This document shows positions 1 through 8,275 of a stretch of DNA of 64,000 nucleotides, piece after piece. Where the stretch lies: positions 124,001-188,000 of the forward strand of contig NZ_JAPCKI010000002.1 of the NCBI RefSeq assembly GCF_028680575.1. The letters run 5' to 3'. Within the stretch, counting starts at the first letter, position 1; each line of letters begins with the position of its first letter. The notes below the pieces were generated by a model. That model made no database searches and was not told the origin of the DNA. It saw nothing but the letters and a program-made list of their open reading frames with translations. The stretch is from Acidovorax benzenivorans (lineage in GTDB: Bacteria; Pseudomonadota; Gammaproteobacteria; Burkholderiales; Burkholderiaceae_C). The position numbers and the translations under genes are program-made.

Positions 1-213
1 CAGTTGCGCCTTCATCTCGAACTGGTGGGCGTCCACCAGCAGCGTGCCTTTGACGCCGGTGCGGGTGAAGGTGAGCAGGTCCTCCTTCTCGCCTTCTTCG
101 TAGGTGCATTCCATGTCGAATTTTTCTTCGGCCTTCTCGGCCCAAGAGAAGGCGACCTTGCGGGCTTCCTTGAAGCCCAGGTGGTGGTCGCGGTGGATAT
201 GAATGTCAGGCAC
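1..213 (-). CDS. PHA-system family protein (PF09650-like), 3' end cut off
   Basis: The first 71 codons of a small protein are visible; the C-terminus lies beyond base 1. It begins MPDIHIHRDHHLG and continues with the acidic block FDMECTYEEGEKEDLL. This resembles the polyhydroxyalkanoic acid system family (about 90-100 residues), small proteins found beside PHA granule genes. The start is a GTG at 213, chosen because AAGGAG sits seven bases upstream and the GTG overlaps the stop of the upstream metallopeptidase by eight bases. That overlap suggests translational coupling. The family role in granules is poorly defined, so only the family call is made. Confidence 0.75.
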   Translation of the reverse strand, partial: MPDIHIHRDHHLGFKEARKVAFSWAEKAEEKFDMECTYEEGEKEDLLTFTRTGVKGTLLVDAHQFEMKAQL

Positions 214-1378
214 CGGCTGTCTCCTTGAGGTGTTGGGGGTCAGGTAAAAGGGCTCGCAGGGCCTCGTGGCGCTCGGGCTGCGGCTGCTGCGTCAGTTGTC
301 GTACGGCATCATAAAACCGGGGCCAGTCGCGGCCCTCGCGTTCGAACAGGGCTTCAAACGCGGGCACCAGTTCGTCGTACGCGGCCTGGGCTGCAAAGCT
401 GGCGTTGTTGGCCTGGGCCACCCAGCGGTCGTAGCCAGCCACCTGGGCCGTGGTGGCCTGGGGGGCGGGGCCGCCCGGGGTGCCCAGCCAACGTGCGCGC
501 AGGGCTGCGTAGTCGGTGCGAAAGGTCTCCATTGCTTCTGTTTTGATAGCTATAAGCGCATTGTTATCAAGCGCTAAGGCCTCTTTTTGCTCATAAATGG
601 CTGCCAGCCGGGCACGCGTAGTGCGCGTCAGTGCGCGGAAGGCGCTGCGCCGCATTTCGCTGGTGGCAAAGGCCTCGCGCGCCTGTGGGGTGGACTGGGT
701 AGCCAGCCATTGCGCCACGCCGATGCGCTCCACCGCCGTGGCGAACGATTCGTTGAACAAGGTGTCGTTCTTGGCATAGACCACCTGGTGCGCCAGCTCG
801 TGGAACAGCAAGCGCACAAAGTCGCCCTCGGGCCAGGCGATGAAGGTGGACAGCAGCGGGTCGCCCCCCGCCCAGTTCATGTAGCCCAGCGTGGAGTACG
901 CGGGCACGCCATACACCTCCACCTCCAGTCCCTGCGCGGCCAGCTCTGCCGCCTCGGCCTGCGCGTCGGCCTTGGTGAAGTAGCCGCGGTAGCCAATGCA
1001 GCCCGTGACCGGGAAGCACCAAGTGTGCAGCGTGAGGGAGTACGGTGGCGCGGCCACCACGTTCCAGACGGCAGAGGGGCGTTTCAGGTCGGCATAGCGG
1101 CGGTAGCTGGCGTTGTCGGGCAGGCCCAGCTCGGCCACTGCAAACGCACGGGCGCGTTGCGCCAGCTGCAGGCGCTCGCGCAGGGCGGGCGAGATGTCTT
1201 TGCGCGCCACCCAGTCGTCGATGGGCTCCGCAGCATGCATGATCTGCATGTGCCCGCGCAGCGACTGCCAGTAGTAGCCCAACGCATTGGTCGGGCCGGT
1301 GGTGCTGGCGCAGCCCGCCAGGGCAAGGCTGGTCAGCAGGGCAGGCAAGGCCCGCAGGCAGGGGATAAGCTGGCGCAT
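206..1378 (-). CDS. Predicted lipoprotein zinc aminopeptidase (COG4324/PF10023)
   Basis: A 390-residue protein with a lipoprotein signal: hydrophobic stretch 11-22, lipobox LAGC, acylated Cys23. A gluzincin-type motif HELAH lies at 193-197 with a downstream Glu in FNESFAT (about 210), so it is probably a zinc peptidase anchored in the outer or periplasmic membrane face. The conserved YNTLGYF-like region appears as YSTLGYMNWAGGDP. The substrate is unknown. Residues of about 263-279 (KEALALDNNALIAI) are encoded by a copy of the dispersed palindromic repeat (541-592), read in frame. The gene overlaps the downstream PHA-system gene by eight bases. The family call is firm; peptidase activity is inferred from the motif. 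Confidence 0.85.
   Translation of the reverse strand: MRQLIPCLRALPALLTSLALAGCASTTGPTNALGYYWQSLRGHMQIMHAAEPIDDWVARKDISPALRERLQLAQRARAFAVAELGLPDNASYRRYADLKRPSAVWNVVAAPPYSLTLHTWCFPVTGCIGYRGYFTKADAQAEAAELAAQGLEVEVYGVPAYSTLGYMNWAGGDPLLSTFIAWPEGDFVRLLFHELAHQVVYAKNDTLFNESFATAVERIGVAQWLATQSTPQAREAFATSEMRRSAFRALTRTTRARLAAIYEQKEALALDNNALIAIKTEAMETFRTDYAALRARWLGTPGGPAPQATTAQVAGYDRWVAQANNASFAAQAAYDELVPAFEALFEREGRDWPRFYDAVRQLTQQPQPERHEALRALLPDPQHLKETAGA
541..592 (-). repeat. Dispersed palindromic repeat, copy A, inside a coding region
   Basis: On the minus strand it contains TAGCGCTTGATAACAATGCG followed by CTTATAGCTATCAAAA. This matches the core found at 20231-20280 and elsewhere. It is read through in frame within the metallopeptidase gene. 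Confidence 0.7.
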
Positions 1379-1451
1379 GCGGGCAGTTTATGGGCAGATC
1401 GCGCGGAGCGTCTGAAGGGCTGTCAGCAGCCTGGCCGCAGCCGTTTCTAGA

Positions 1452-2135
1452 ATGCAGCGCATGACCGCTGAAACCACCCCCGAGCCGCATGACCTGCCCG
1501 ACTTGCCTGCCGGCCTGTTTGCCGACCAGACCGGTTGCCCACGCTGCACCTGGTGCCAGGCCACGCCTTTCTATCGCCACTACCACGACCAGGAATGGGG
1601 CTTCCCTGTGGCGGATGACCGCAGGTTGTTCGAGAAGATCTGCCTGGAGGGCTTTCAGTCGGGCCTGAGCTGGCTCACCATCCTGAACAAGCGCGAGGGT
1701 TTTCGCGCCGCGTTTGCGAACTTCGATGCCGAGCAGGTCGCGGCCTTCGGCCCGGCGGATGTCGAGCGCCTGGTGCAGGACGCGGCCATCGTGCGCCACC
1801 GGGGCAAGATCGAGTCCACCATCAACAATGCGCGCCGCCTGCTGGAGCTGCGGCGCGAGTTCGGCTCGCTGGCGCACTACGCGTGGCGCTACGAGCCCGC
1901 CGCCGCCGACCGGCCCGAGCGCATCACCCGCGAAGTGGCGCGCACCCTGTCCACCTCGCCCGCGTCCATCGCCATGTCCAAGGACCTGAAAAAACGCGGC
2001 TGGAGTTTTGTGGGGCCCACCACGGTGTACGCCTTCATGCAGGCCATGGGGCTGGTCAACGACCATCTGGAGGGCTGCCATTCCCGCCCTGCAGCGCTCG
2101 CGGCGCGGAAGGCGTTTGTGCTGCCGCGCGGCTGA
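1452..2135 (+). CDS. tag: DNA-3-methyladenine glycosylase I
   Basis: A 227-residue homologue of E. coli Tag, the base-excision enzyme that removes 3-methyladenine from alkylated DNA. The zinc-site residues of the family are present: Cys32 in RCTW, His45 in YHDQEWG, and His205 and Cys209 in VNDHLEGC. The helix-hairpin-helix region reads VERLVQDAAIVRHRGKIE. Compared with E. coli Tag it has an N-terminal extension of about 28 residues and a short C-terminal tail. The start could also be the ATG at 1461; no clear ribosome site decides between them. It stands alone and converges on the MFS gene four bases away. Confidence 0.95.
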   Translation: MQRMTAETTPEPHDLPDLPAGLFADQTGCPRCTWCQATPFYRHYHDQEWGFPVADDRRLFEKICLEGFQSGLSWLTILNKREGFRAAFANFDAEQVAAFGPADVERLVQDAAIVRHRGKIESTINNARRLLELRREFGSLAHYAWRYEPAAADRPERITREVARTLSTSPASIAMSKDLKKRGWSFVGPTTVYAFMQAMGLVNDHLEGCHSRPAALAARKAFVLPRG

Positions 2136-2139
2136 TCGA

Positions 2140-3339
2140 TCAAGCCCGCGCCACGGGCCGCAGCAGCCACAGTGCAGCCAGCGCAGCCAGACCCAGCAGC
2201 GTGGTGAGCCACAGGGCGGCCGCCCCGGCGCTGTCCAGCAGCATGCCAAACAGCACCGGCGCAAAGGCCTGCGCCACGCGGGCAGGCACCATCATCAGGC
2301 CCTGTCGGGCGCCGTAGCCCGCAGGGCCAAACAGCACCAGCGGCAGCGTGCCCTTGGCAATGGTCAGGATGCCGTTGCCCGCCCCGTGCAGCACCGTGAA
2401 CACCGCTGCTGCAGGCCCGCCCACCACCATCAGCAAGGCGGCACCCACTGGGTGTGCCGCCGCAGCCAACTGGGCCGACAGCAGTGGGTGTAGGCGGCGC
2501 AGAAAACCAAACTCCAGCAGCCGCGCCGCCACCTGTGCCGGGCCCACCAGCGCGGCCATGGCCACAGCGGCCTGCAGCGATGTGCCGCTGGCCTGAAGCA
2601 GGCGGGGCAGGTGGGCCGCCATGGCGGTGCTGGTGAACCAGGTGACCGCAAACACAAAGGACAGCAGCACCGTGGTGCGCAGCGGATGTACGGGAGCAGG
2701 CGATGCAGATGCCGCTTTTTCTGTAGTGAGCGTGGAGGGTGCGCCTGCGGGCGGTTCAGAGGCTTTTTCTGCCGCATCAGCGTGTGGCAACCAGCCATTC
2801 AGCGGCACCCCCACCAGCAAGTGCAATGCGGCCCAGCCCGCACACGCGCCGCGCCAGCCCCATTGCACCTCCATCCAGGCCGACAGCGGCCAGCCCACGG
2901 TGCTGGCAAACCCTGCAATCAACGTGATGCCGGTGATGGCGCCGCGTGCGCCCTGGCCGTACAGCCGCACCAGCGTGGCAAAGGCGGCCTCGTACAGGCC
3001 CGAGCCCATGGCCACGCCCATCAGCACCCAGGCGGCAAACAGGCCCACGGGGCCCTGCGCCAGCGCCATGCCCGCCAGGCTGGCGGCAAACAGCAAGTTG
3101 GTGCCCACCAGCACCGGGCGGCCGCCATGGCGGTCGATGGCCCGGCCCGCGAAGGGCCCGAGCAGCGCCGACACGATGAGGGCCACCGAAAACGCCGCGA
3201 ACACGGTAGGGGTGGTGACGCCCAGGTCGTGCGCCATGGGCGCGGCGAGCATGGCGGGCAGGTAGTAGGACGAGGCCCAGGCCAGGGTCTGGGCCGTGCC
3301 CAGGCGTGCCACGGTCCAGCGTTGAGAGGCGGCGCTCAT
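2140..3339 (-). CDS. MFS transporter beside arsC
   Basis: A 399-residue major facilitator with about 12 hydrophobic segments, an A-type loop (FAGRAIDRHGGRPVLVG, about 63-79) and a central hydrophilic loop near residues 190-220 that is rich in Ala, Pro, Ser and Glu. It lies 39 bases downstream of arsC on the same strand, so the two are probably cotranscribed. Several arsenic loci carry MFS exporters such as ArsJ or ArsK, so an arsenic-related export role is possible. Nothing in the sequence fixes the substrate, and it could equally be a general drug or metabolite exporter. Confidence 0.8.
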   Translation of the reverse strand: MSAASQRWTVARLGTAQTLAWASSYYLPAMLAAPMAHDLGVTTPTVFAAFSVALIVSALLGPFAGRAIDRHGGRPVLVGTNLLFAASLAGMALAQGPVGLFAAWVLMGVAMGSGLYEAAFATLVRLYGQGARGAITGITLIAGFASTVGWPLSAWMEVQWGWRGACAGWAALHLLVGVPLNGWLPHADAAEKASEPPAGAPSTLTTEKAASASPAPVHPLRTTVLLSFVFAVTWFTSTAMAAHLPRLLQASGTSLQAAVAMAALVGPAQVAARLLEFGFLRRLHPLLSAQLAAAAHPVGAALLMVVGGPAAAVFTVLHGAGNGILTIAKGTLPLVLFGPAGYGARQGLMMVPARVAQAFAPVLFGMLLDSAGAAALWLTTLLGLAALAALWLLRPVARA

Positions 3340-3378
3340 GCCGCGCGGCGCGCTACGGCATGGGGGTGTGCGGTGGCC

Positions 3379-3801
3379 TCAGGCACGCTGGCCCTGCGCG
3401 TTGATGACGACTTCGCCATCCTCCTTGGTGAAGGAGCCCTTTTGGGGCGCGGGCAGGATGTCCAGCACCTTCTCGGAGGGGCGGCACAGCCGCGTGCCCA
3501 GGGGCGTGACCACGATGGGGCGGTTGATGAGGATGGGGTGCTGCAGCATCGCGTCGATGAGCTGCGCATCGGTGACGCCCGGTGCGTCCAGTTGCAGCTC
3601 GGTGAAAATCGCCTCCTTGGTCCGCACGGCGTGGATCACCGGCTCGCCTGTGGCGGTAATCAGCGCCACCAGCGTGGCGCGGTCGGGCGGGGTTTGGAGG
3701 TATTCGATGACCTCGGGCTCCACGCCACTGTTGCGGATCATGGCGAGGGTGTTGCGGGACGTACCGCACTTGGGGTTGTGATAGATCGTGATGGTGGTCA
3801 T
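3379..3801 (-). CDS. arsC: Arsenate reductase, glutaredoxin-coupled ArsC family
   Basis: A 140-residue protein of R773 ArsC length. The catalytic Cys12 lies in YHNPKCGTSRNT. The family signature HPILINRPIVVTPLGTRLCRP (about 87-107) supplies the arginines that bind arsenate. It reduces As(V) to As(III) using glutathione and glutaredoxin. The tail is slightly longer than usual (FTKEDGEVVINAQGQRA). No arsR or arsB is adjacent. Upstream, only 36 bases separate it from the end of phnN, so it may be read as the distal part of the phnF-DUF1045-phnN unit. That arrangement is an inference. Confidence 0.93.
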   Translation of the reverse strand: MTTITIYHNPKCGTSRNTLAMIRNSGVEPEVIEYLQTPPDRATLVALITATGEPVIHAVRTKEAIFTELQLDAPGVTDAQLIDAMLQHPILINRPIVVTPLGTRLCRPSEKVLDILPAPQKGSFTKEDGEVVINAQGQRA

Positions 3802-3837
3802 GGGGATGGCGTGGCTATGGCTAGGGGCAGGCCTGTG

Positions 3838-4437
3838 TCAGGCTGTGTGCAGGCCGGAAAGTGTGCCACTGCGCCGGGGCCAGCCCGGCAAAACTTCCAG
3901 CGCGTTCAGCAACCGCTGGCCCGCATCGCTCAGCGCGCCGTCGTTGTGGATTTCCAGGCTGGCCGCACCCGGGGGCGGTGTATAGGCCAACGCGCGCTGC
4001 ACCCGGGCCTCCACCTCTTCGCACGTTTCGCGGCCCCGCGACAGCAGCCGCTCGCGCAGCACCTGTGGGCTGGCGGTGATGTGCACGGCCACCAGGTCCG
4101 GGAACCGCGCCAGCGCCTCGGGCAGGTAGGCGCGCGAGCCATTGAGCAGCACCCAGTTGCCTTGGGCCAGCGGCGCCAGTTGCGCATGCCGCACGCCGTA
4201 ACTCAGGCCGTTGGCGTCCCAGTGCAGAGCAAACGCCTGCGCGTGGCGCAACGCAACAAACGTTTCGGGCGACACACTTTCATGGGCCTCGCCGCCAGGC
4301 ATGGCGGCACGGCTGATGGTGCGCTGCGCCCAGTGCACGGGGCACGGGGTGGGCAGGTGTGCCCGCAACCAGTCCAGCAGGCTGTCCTTACCCGCGCCCG
4401 AGGGGCCCATGCAGTAAATCAGTCTGCCGGTGGTCAT
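3838..4437 (-). CDS. phnN: Ribose 1,5-bisphosphate phosphokinase PhnN
   Basis: A 199-residue guanylate-kinase-like protein that makes PRPP from ribose 1,5-bisphosphate and ATP, the last salvage step of C-P lyase metabolism. The P-loop GPSGAGKDS is at residues 11-19. The start at 4437 is chosen because its ATG overlaps the stop of the upstream DUF1045 gene in an ATGA arrangement, and because PhnN proteins begin just ahead of the P-loop. An upstream in-frame extension exists but lies within the coding sequence of the neighbour in another frame. Confidence 0.93.
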   Translation of the reverse strand: MTTGRLIYCMGPSGAGKDSLLDWLRAHLPTPCPVHWAQRTISRAAMPGGEAHESVSPETFVALRHAQAFALHWDANGLSYGVRHAQLAPLAQGNWVLLNGSRAYLPEALARFPDLVAVHITASPQVLRERLLSRGRETCEEVEARVQRALAYTPPPGAASLEIHNDGALSDAGQRLLNALEVLPGWPRRSGTLSGLHTA

Positions 4438-5162
4438 GTGCCCATCTCCAGATGGTCCAGCAGCACAAAGTCCGCGCCGGGCGTGGGCTCTGCAAACAAG
4501 GCGAGGCTGTTGAATTTGAGGATGGGCAGGTCCGAGAAGAACTCCTGCGCGGCATCGAACACCAGGGCCTGTGTCCGCGCGTCCACTTGCGCCAGACTGC
4601 CGGTGAGGGACATATGAAATCGGAACTCGTCCAGCACAAATGGATAGCCCCATTGCTGCAGCAAGGCATCCTGCCGGGCGGTGAGCCTGGCCGCCCGGCG
4701 CCGGGCCAGGTCGGCGTCGGATAGGGGGGCGGCCAAGGGCTGCAGTGCCGTCACGCAGGCGGCGGCGGTCTCCTGGATCTGCGCATTGGCAGGGTGCAAC
4801 GCCGGGGGCACCAGCGCCAGAAAGTCATCGATGCGTTGCACCTGCAGGGGCGGCAGTACAAAGGGTTGCAGCCCGCGCGCCACGGCCTGCACGGCCTGGT
4901 GCAGCGTGATCCAGTCGGTGCCGGGCGCCAGGGCAAACGGCGCCTTGAGTGTGGCGTGCCACCCATAGCGGCGGGGCGCCGCAGTCAGGCGGTGCAGGTT
5001 GTCCGCCGCAACGCCTTCGATGGCTAGCTGCTGCAGGGGTTGCAGCAGTGCGGCGCAGCGCCCCAGCCAATGGCTACCCGCCAGCCAGCCCAGGCTGCCA
5101 GGGTTGGGGGCGAAATAGATCGCATAGCGATGGTGGGTGGAGGGAGCGTCAGGAGTGTTCAT
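4434..5162 (-). CDS. DUF1045 phosphonate-operon protein, 2H phosphoesterase-like
   Basis: A 242-residue member of the phosphonate-metabolism DUF1045 family (TIGR03223). Two 2H-type motifs are visible, HAT at 69-71 (YGWHATLKAPF) and HMS at 183-185 (FRFHMSLTG). These are the paired HxT/S motifs of 2H phosphoesterases, which hydrolyse cyclic phosphodiesters. It overlaps phnF upstream by 14 bases and phnN downstream by four, so the three form one unit. No phnP is visible in this window, and this protein is the obvious candidate for opening the cyclic ribose phosphate before PhnN acts. That assignment is inference. A TTG at 5171 is a possible earlier start; the ATG at 5162 is preferred. Confidence 0.85.
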   Translation of the reverse strand: MNTPDAPSTHHRYAIYFAPNPGSLGWLAGSHWLGRCAALLQPLQQLAIEGVAADNLHRLTAAPRRYGWHATLKAPFALAPGTDWITLHQAVQAVARGLQPFVLPPLQVQRIDDFLALVPPALHPANAQIQETAAACVTALQPLAAPLSDADLARRRAARLTARQDALLQQWGYPFVLDEFRFHMSLTGSLAQVDARTQALVFDAAQEFFSDLPILKFNSLALFAEPTPGADFVLLDHLEMGT

Positions 5163-5931
5163 CGTGGTCAATGGTCAGTTTCACGCGGTCGCCAGCAAAC
5201 CAGGCGCGCGCCCATTCGATGGGCGTGCCCGCCAGGTCCACGTTCAGGCTCTCCACCTGCAGCACGGGGCGTGACGTGGGCTGGCGCAGTTGTGCCGCCA
5301 CTTCTGCGCTGGGCAACTCGGCGGTGATGCGGCTTTCGCGGCGCGTGTAGTCGGCCACGCCGTGGGCGGTGAACCCGGCGGTGATGGAGCCCGTTTCGTG
5401 CACCACCGCTGCCAGCCTTTCAAAGCGCGGCAGGGGAAAGTAGCGCTCGCTCACATGCAGCGGCTGGCCTTCGGCGTCGCCCCGCACACGCAGCGCCAGC
5501 AGTGGGCTGCGTGTGGGCACCTGCAATGCCTTGGCCAGCGCTGCCGTCGCCCGCGTGGTCTGGGCCTGCAGTACCACCAGGCTACCCCGCAGGCCCGCTT
5601 GCGCCAGGCCCTGTTGGTGGCGTGTGCGTTTGCCCAGCACCAGGTCCACTGCAAAGTCTTCCACATAGGTGCCACTGCCCTGCGTGATGCGCACCAGCCC
5701 CTGGCTACACAGGCTGGCGAGAGAGCGGCGGATGGTGTGGCGGTTCACGCCGAACTGCTCGGCCAGCGCGTGTTCCGAGGGCAGGCGCTGGCCCGGCGGG
5801 TAAACGCCGCTGCCGATGGCATCGGCCAGCTCAGCGGCAATGCGGGTCCAGAAACTGTCGCGCGCAGGGCGCAAAGACGGTGCGGGTGGGGCCTGCAAGG
5901 GGGACGAAAGGGAGGTGGTGCTGGCTGTCAT
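5149..5931 (-). CDS. phnF: GntR/HutC-family repressor of phosphonate genes
   Basis: A 260-residue regulator. An N-terminal winged helix lies at about 27-95 (PPGQRLPSEHALAEQFGVNRHTIRRSL). A UTRA-type ligand domain follows to the C-terminus. It is divergent from phnG with 75 bases between, where a TTGTCTATACAA near-palindrome lies. An almost identical site lies ahead of phnC, so it probably represses both units and itself. Loss of repression on binding a phosphonate or phosphate-related ligand is expected from family knowledge, not shown here. Confidence 0.92.
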   Translation of the reverse strand: MTASTTSLSSPLQAPPAPSLRPARDSFWTRIAAELADAIGSGVYPPGQRLPSEHALAEQFGVNRHTIRRSLASLCSQGLVRITQGSGTYVEDFAVDLVLGKRTRHQQGLAQAGLRGSLVVLQAQTTRATAALAKALQVPTRSPLLALRVRGDAEGQPLHVSERYFPLPRFERLAAVVHETGSITAGFTAHGVADYTRRESRITAELPSAEVAAQLRQPTSRPVLQVESLNVDLAGTPIEWARAWFAGDRVKLTIDHDEHS

Positions 5932-5975
5932 GAAACCTACATGCGCGCTCTTTAAGCTGGCGCCAGTTGTTCAAT

Positions 5976-5987
5976 TTGTCTATACAA
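5976..5987. promoter_or_regulatory. Putative PhnF operator between phnF and phnG
   Basis: TTGTCTATACAA is a near-palindrome (TTGT, four bases, ACAA). The 17 bases from 5976 match the site at 12426 closely, TTGTCTA.AC.AC in both. Its place between a GntR gene and the operon it would control supports an operator. Confidence 0.65.
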
Positions 5988-6006
5988 CTTTCAGGGTATC
6001 ACTTTC

Positions 6007-6519
6007 ATGTTTCAAGCCTTTGACAACCCGGGACCGGACCGCCCCCTGGGCCGCGCGCAGTGGATGGCGCTGCTGGCACGGGCGCCGCTGGGACTGCTCG
6101 AATCTGCGCTGCAAGAGCATGCCACGCGCCCCGCACGCTGGCTGCGTGCGCCCGAGACCGGTCTGATGATGGTCCAAGGCCGCGCCGGTGGCACGGGCGA
6201 ACGCTTCAACCTCGGCGAGGCCACCGTGACCCGCTGTGCGTTGCGCGTGGCGAACCCATCGGACGCCGCAGAGGCCACCGTGGGCGTGGCCTACGTGCTG
6301 GGCCGCTCCCACCGCCAGGTGCAGCTGGCGGCCCTGGCCGATGCGCTGCTGCAAGACCCTGTGCAGCAACCGGTGCTGGACGCGCAACTGCTGGACCCCA
6401 TCCGCGCCCACCTGCGCAACACCCAGGCCGAGCGCCAGGCGCGTGCAGCCAGCACCAAGGTGGACTTCTTCACCGTGGCGCGCGAGAGCGGTTCCGACAA
6501 CGAGGAGGAGACCGAATGA
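6007..6519 (+). CDS. phnG: Phosphonate C-P lyase core subunit PhnG
   Basis: A 170-residue subunit of the PhnGHIJ core complex. The core transfers the phosphonate to ribose from ATP and then breaks the C-P bond. Family landmarks include RAPETGLMMVQGRAGGTG, FNLGEATVTRCALR and TVGVAYVLGRSHRQVQLAAL. It is the first gene of a plus-strand unit with mostly overlapping junctions; its TGA overlaps the phnH ATG. The acidic C-terminal tail (SDNEEETE) is a little long. Confidence 0.95.
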   Translation: MFQAFDNPGPDRPLGRAQWMALLARAPLGLLESALQEHATRPARWLRAPETGLMMVQGRAGGTGERFNLGEATVTRCALRVANPSDAAEATVGVAYVLGRSHRQVQLAALADALLQDPVQQPVLDAQLLDPIRAHLRNTQAERQARAASTKVDFFTVARESGSDNEEETE

Positions 6520-7169
6520 GCACGACCCCCTTGGCATCCCTGGGTGCCGGATTCTCGAACGAAGCCTTTGGCAGCCAGGCGGTGTTCCGCGCCGTGCTGC
6601 AGGCGCTGTCGCACCCCGGCCGAGCTGTGGCGGTAGAACACGACGCGCAGACCCCGGCTGTGGGGCACGCTGCATCGGCGGCCGTGCTGCTGGCGCTGCT
6701 CGACAGCGACTGCACGTTGTGGCTCTCACCCCGCCTGGCGGCCAGCGATGCGGGTGCGTGGCTGCGCTTTCACACGGGCTGCACCTTGGTGGCCGACGCC
6801 GCGCTGGCCCGATTTGTGTGGGTGGCGCAGGGTGACGCCCTGCCCGCGCTGCGCAGCCTGGCCCAGGGCAGTGACATCTACCCCGACCAGTCGGCGACCT
6901 GCGTGGTGGACGTGGTGCGCGCCATCGCAACCACGGCAGAGGCTCCTGGTGCATGGCAGTTGCGCGGACCCGGCATCCAGGACATGGCGGCTTTGCAAGT
7001 GGATGGCTTGCCCGACGACTTCGAGGTCCAGTGGGCCGCCAACCACACCGTGTTCCCGTGTGGTGTGGATGTGGTGCTGGGCACTGTTGGGCACATCGTT
7101 GGCCTGCCACGCACTACGCGGGTCGCGCGGATCGCCGCAGCCGCCACCCTTGAGTCCCAGGAGGTCTGA
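6516..7169 (+). CDS. phnH: Phosphonate C-P lyase core subunit PhnH
   Basis: A 217-residue subunit of the C-P lyase core. It begins MSTTPLASLGAGFSNEAFGSQ; FRAVLQALSHPGR and LLDSDCTLWLS are family features. The start at 6516 overlaps the phnG stop in an ATGA junction, which rules out the longer open frame upstream. Its stop lies two bases before phnI. Confidence 0.95.
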   Translation: MSTTPLASLGAGFSNEAFGSQAVFRAVLQALSHPGRAVAVEHDAQTPAVGHAASAAVLLALLDSDCTLWLSPRLAASDAGAWLRFHTGCTLVADAALARFVWVAQGDALPALRSLAQGSDIYPDQSATCVVDVVRAIATTAEAPGAWQLRGPGIQDMAALQVDGLPDDFEVQWAANHTVFPCGVDVVLGTVGHIVGLPRTTRVARIAAAATLESQEV

Positions 7170-7171
7170 GC

Positions 7172-8275
7172 ATGTACGTTGCCGTCAAGGGCGGGGAAGC
7201 CGCCATCCTCAACAGCTACCAGCTGCTGGCCCGCCAGCGCCGGGGCGATACCTCACAAACCGAACTGTCGGTGGCGCAGATCCGCCAGCAGCTCAAGCTG
7301 GCCGTGGACCGGGTGATGACCGAGGGCTCGGTGTACGACCCCGAGCTTGCCGCGCTGGCCATCAAGCAGGCCGCTGGCGACCTGGTGGAAGCCATCTTTT
7401 TGCTGCGCGCCTACCGCGCCACGCTGCCGCGCCTGGGCACCACCTGCCCGCTGGACACCAGCCGCATGGCGCTGGACCGGCGCATCTCCGCCACCTTCAA
7501 GGACCTGCCCGGTGGACAGGTGTTGGGCCCCACCTACGACTACACGCAGCGCCTGCTGGACTTCAAGCTGCTGGCCGAAGGCCCGGTGGCGCCGCCTGCT
7601 GCAGCGGCAGCCGCCGTGCCGACTGGCTCCACGCCGCGCGTAGTGGATCTGCTCAATCAGGAAGGCCTGATCGAAACCCGCCCCGTGCCCCCGGGCGACC
7701 CGGCCCCCACAGACCTGACTCGCGAGCCGCTGCGCTTTCCGGCCAGCCGGGCGACGCGCCTGCAGAACCTGGCGCGGGGAGACGAAGGCTTTTTGCTGGC
7801 CATGGCGTACTCCACCCAGCGAGGCTATTCACACTCGCACCCCTTTGTGGGCGAGGTGCGACTGGGCACCGTGGCCGTGGAGATCGAACCCGAAGAGTTG
7901 GGCTTTGCCATCGACATCGGTGACATCGAGATCACCGAGTGCGAGATGGTGAACCAGTTTGCGGGCAGCAAGAGCCAGCCCCCACAGTTCACGCGCGGCT
8001 ATGGCCTGGCGTTTGGCCACAGCGAGCGCAAGGCGATGGCCATGAGCCTGGTGGACCGTGCCCTGCGCGCCGACGAATTGGGTGAGCCGGTCGAATCCCC
8101 CGCGCAGATGCAGGAGTTTGTGCTGGGCCACAGCGACAGCCTGGAAGCCTCGGGCTTCGTGCAGCACCTGAAGCTGCCGCATTACGTGGACTTTCAGTCC
8201 GAGCTGGAGCTGGTGCGCAAGATGCGCGCCGCTGCCGCCCACCCTGCAACCCCTTTGGAGGAAGAAGCCCCATGA
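7172..8275 (+). CDS. phnI: Phosphonate C-P lyase core subunit PhnI
   Basis: A 367-residue core subunit, the expected family length. In the characterised enzyme PhnI, with PhnG, H and L, exchanges the adenine of ATP for the phosphonate, giving ribose 1-phosphonate 5-triphosphate. Visible conserved stretches are MYVAVKGGEAAI at the start, LGTTCPLDTSRMALDRRIS, AMAYSTQRGYSHSHPFVGEV and YGLAFGHSERKAM. A short Ala/Pro-rich linker sits near residues 140-155. The stop overlaps the phnJ start (ATGA). Confidence 0.96.
   Translation: MYVAVKGGEAAILNSYQLLARQRRGDTSQTELSVAQIRQQLKLAVDRVMTEGSVYDPELAALAIKQAAGDLVEAIFLLRAYRATLPRLGTTCPLDTSRMALDRRISATFKDLPGGQVLGPTYDYTQRLLDFKLLAEGPVAPPAAAAAAVPTGSTPRVVDLLNQEGLIETRPVPPGDPAPTDLTREPLRFPASRATRLQNLARGDEGFLLAMAYSTQRGYSHSHPFVGEVRLGTVAVEIEPEELGFAIDIGDIEITECEMVNQFAGSKSQPPQFTRGYGLAFGHSERKAMAMSLVDRALRADELGEPVESPAQMQEFVLGHSDSLEASGFVQHLKLPHYVDFQSELELVRKMRAAAAHPATPLEEEAP

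Noticed and set aside
2611..4617. A 668-codon open frame across the MFS, arsC and phnN genes
   Set aside because: It covers three well-supported genes on the opposite strand and its product is of low complexity.
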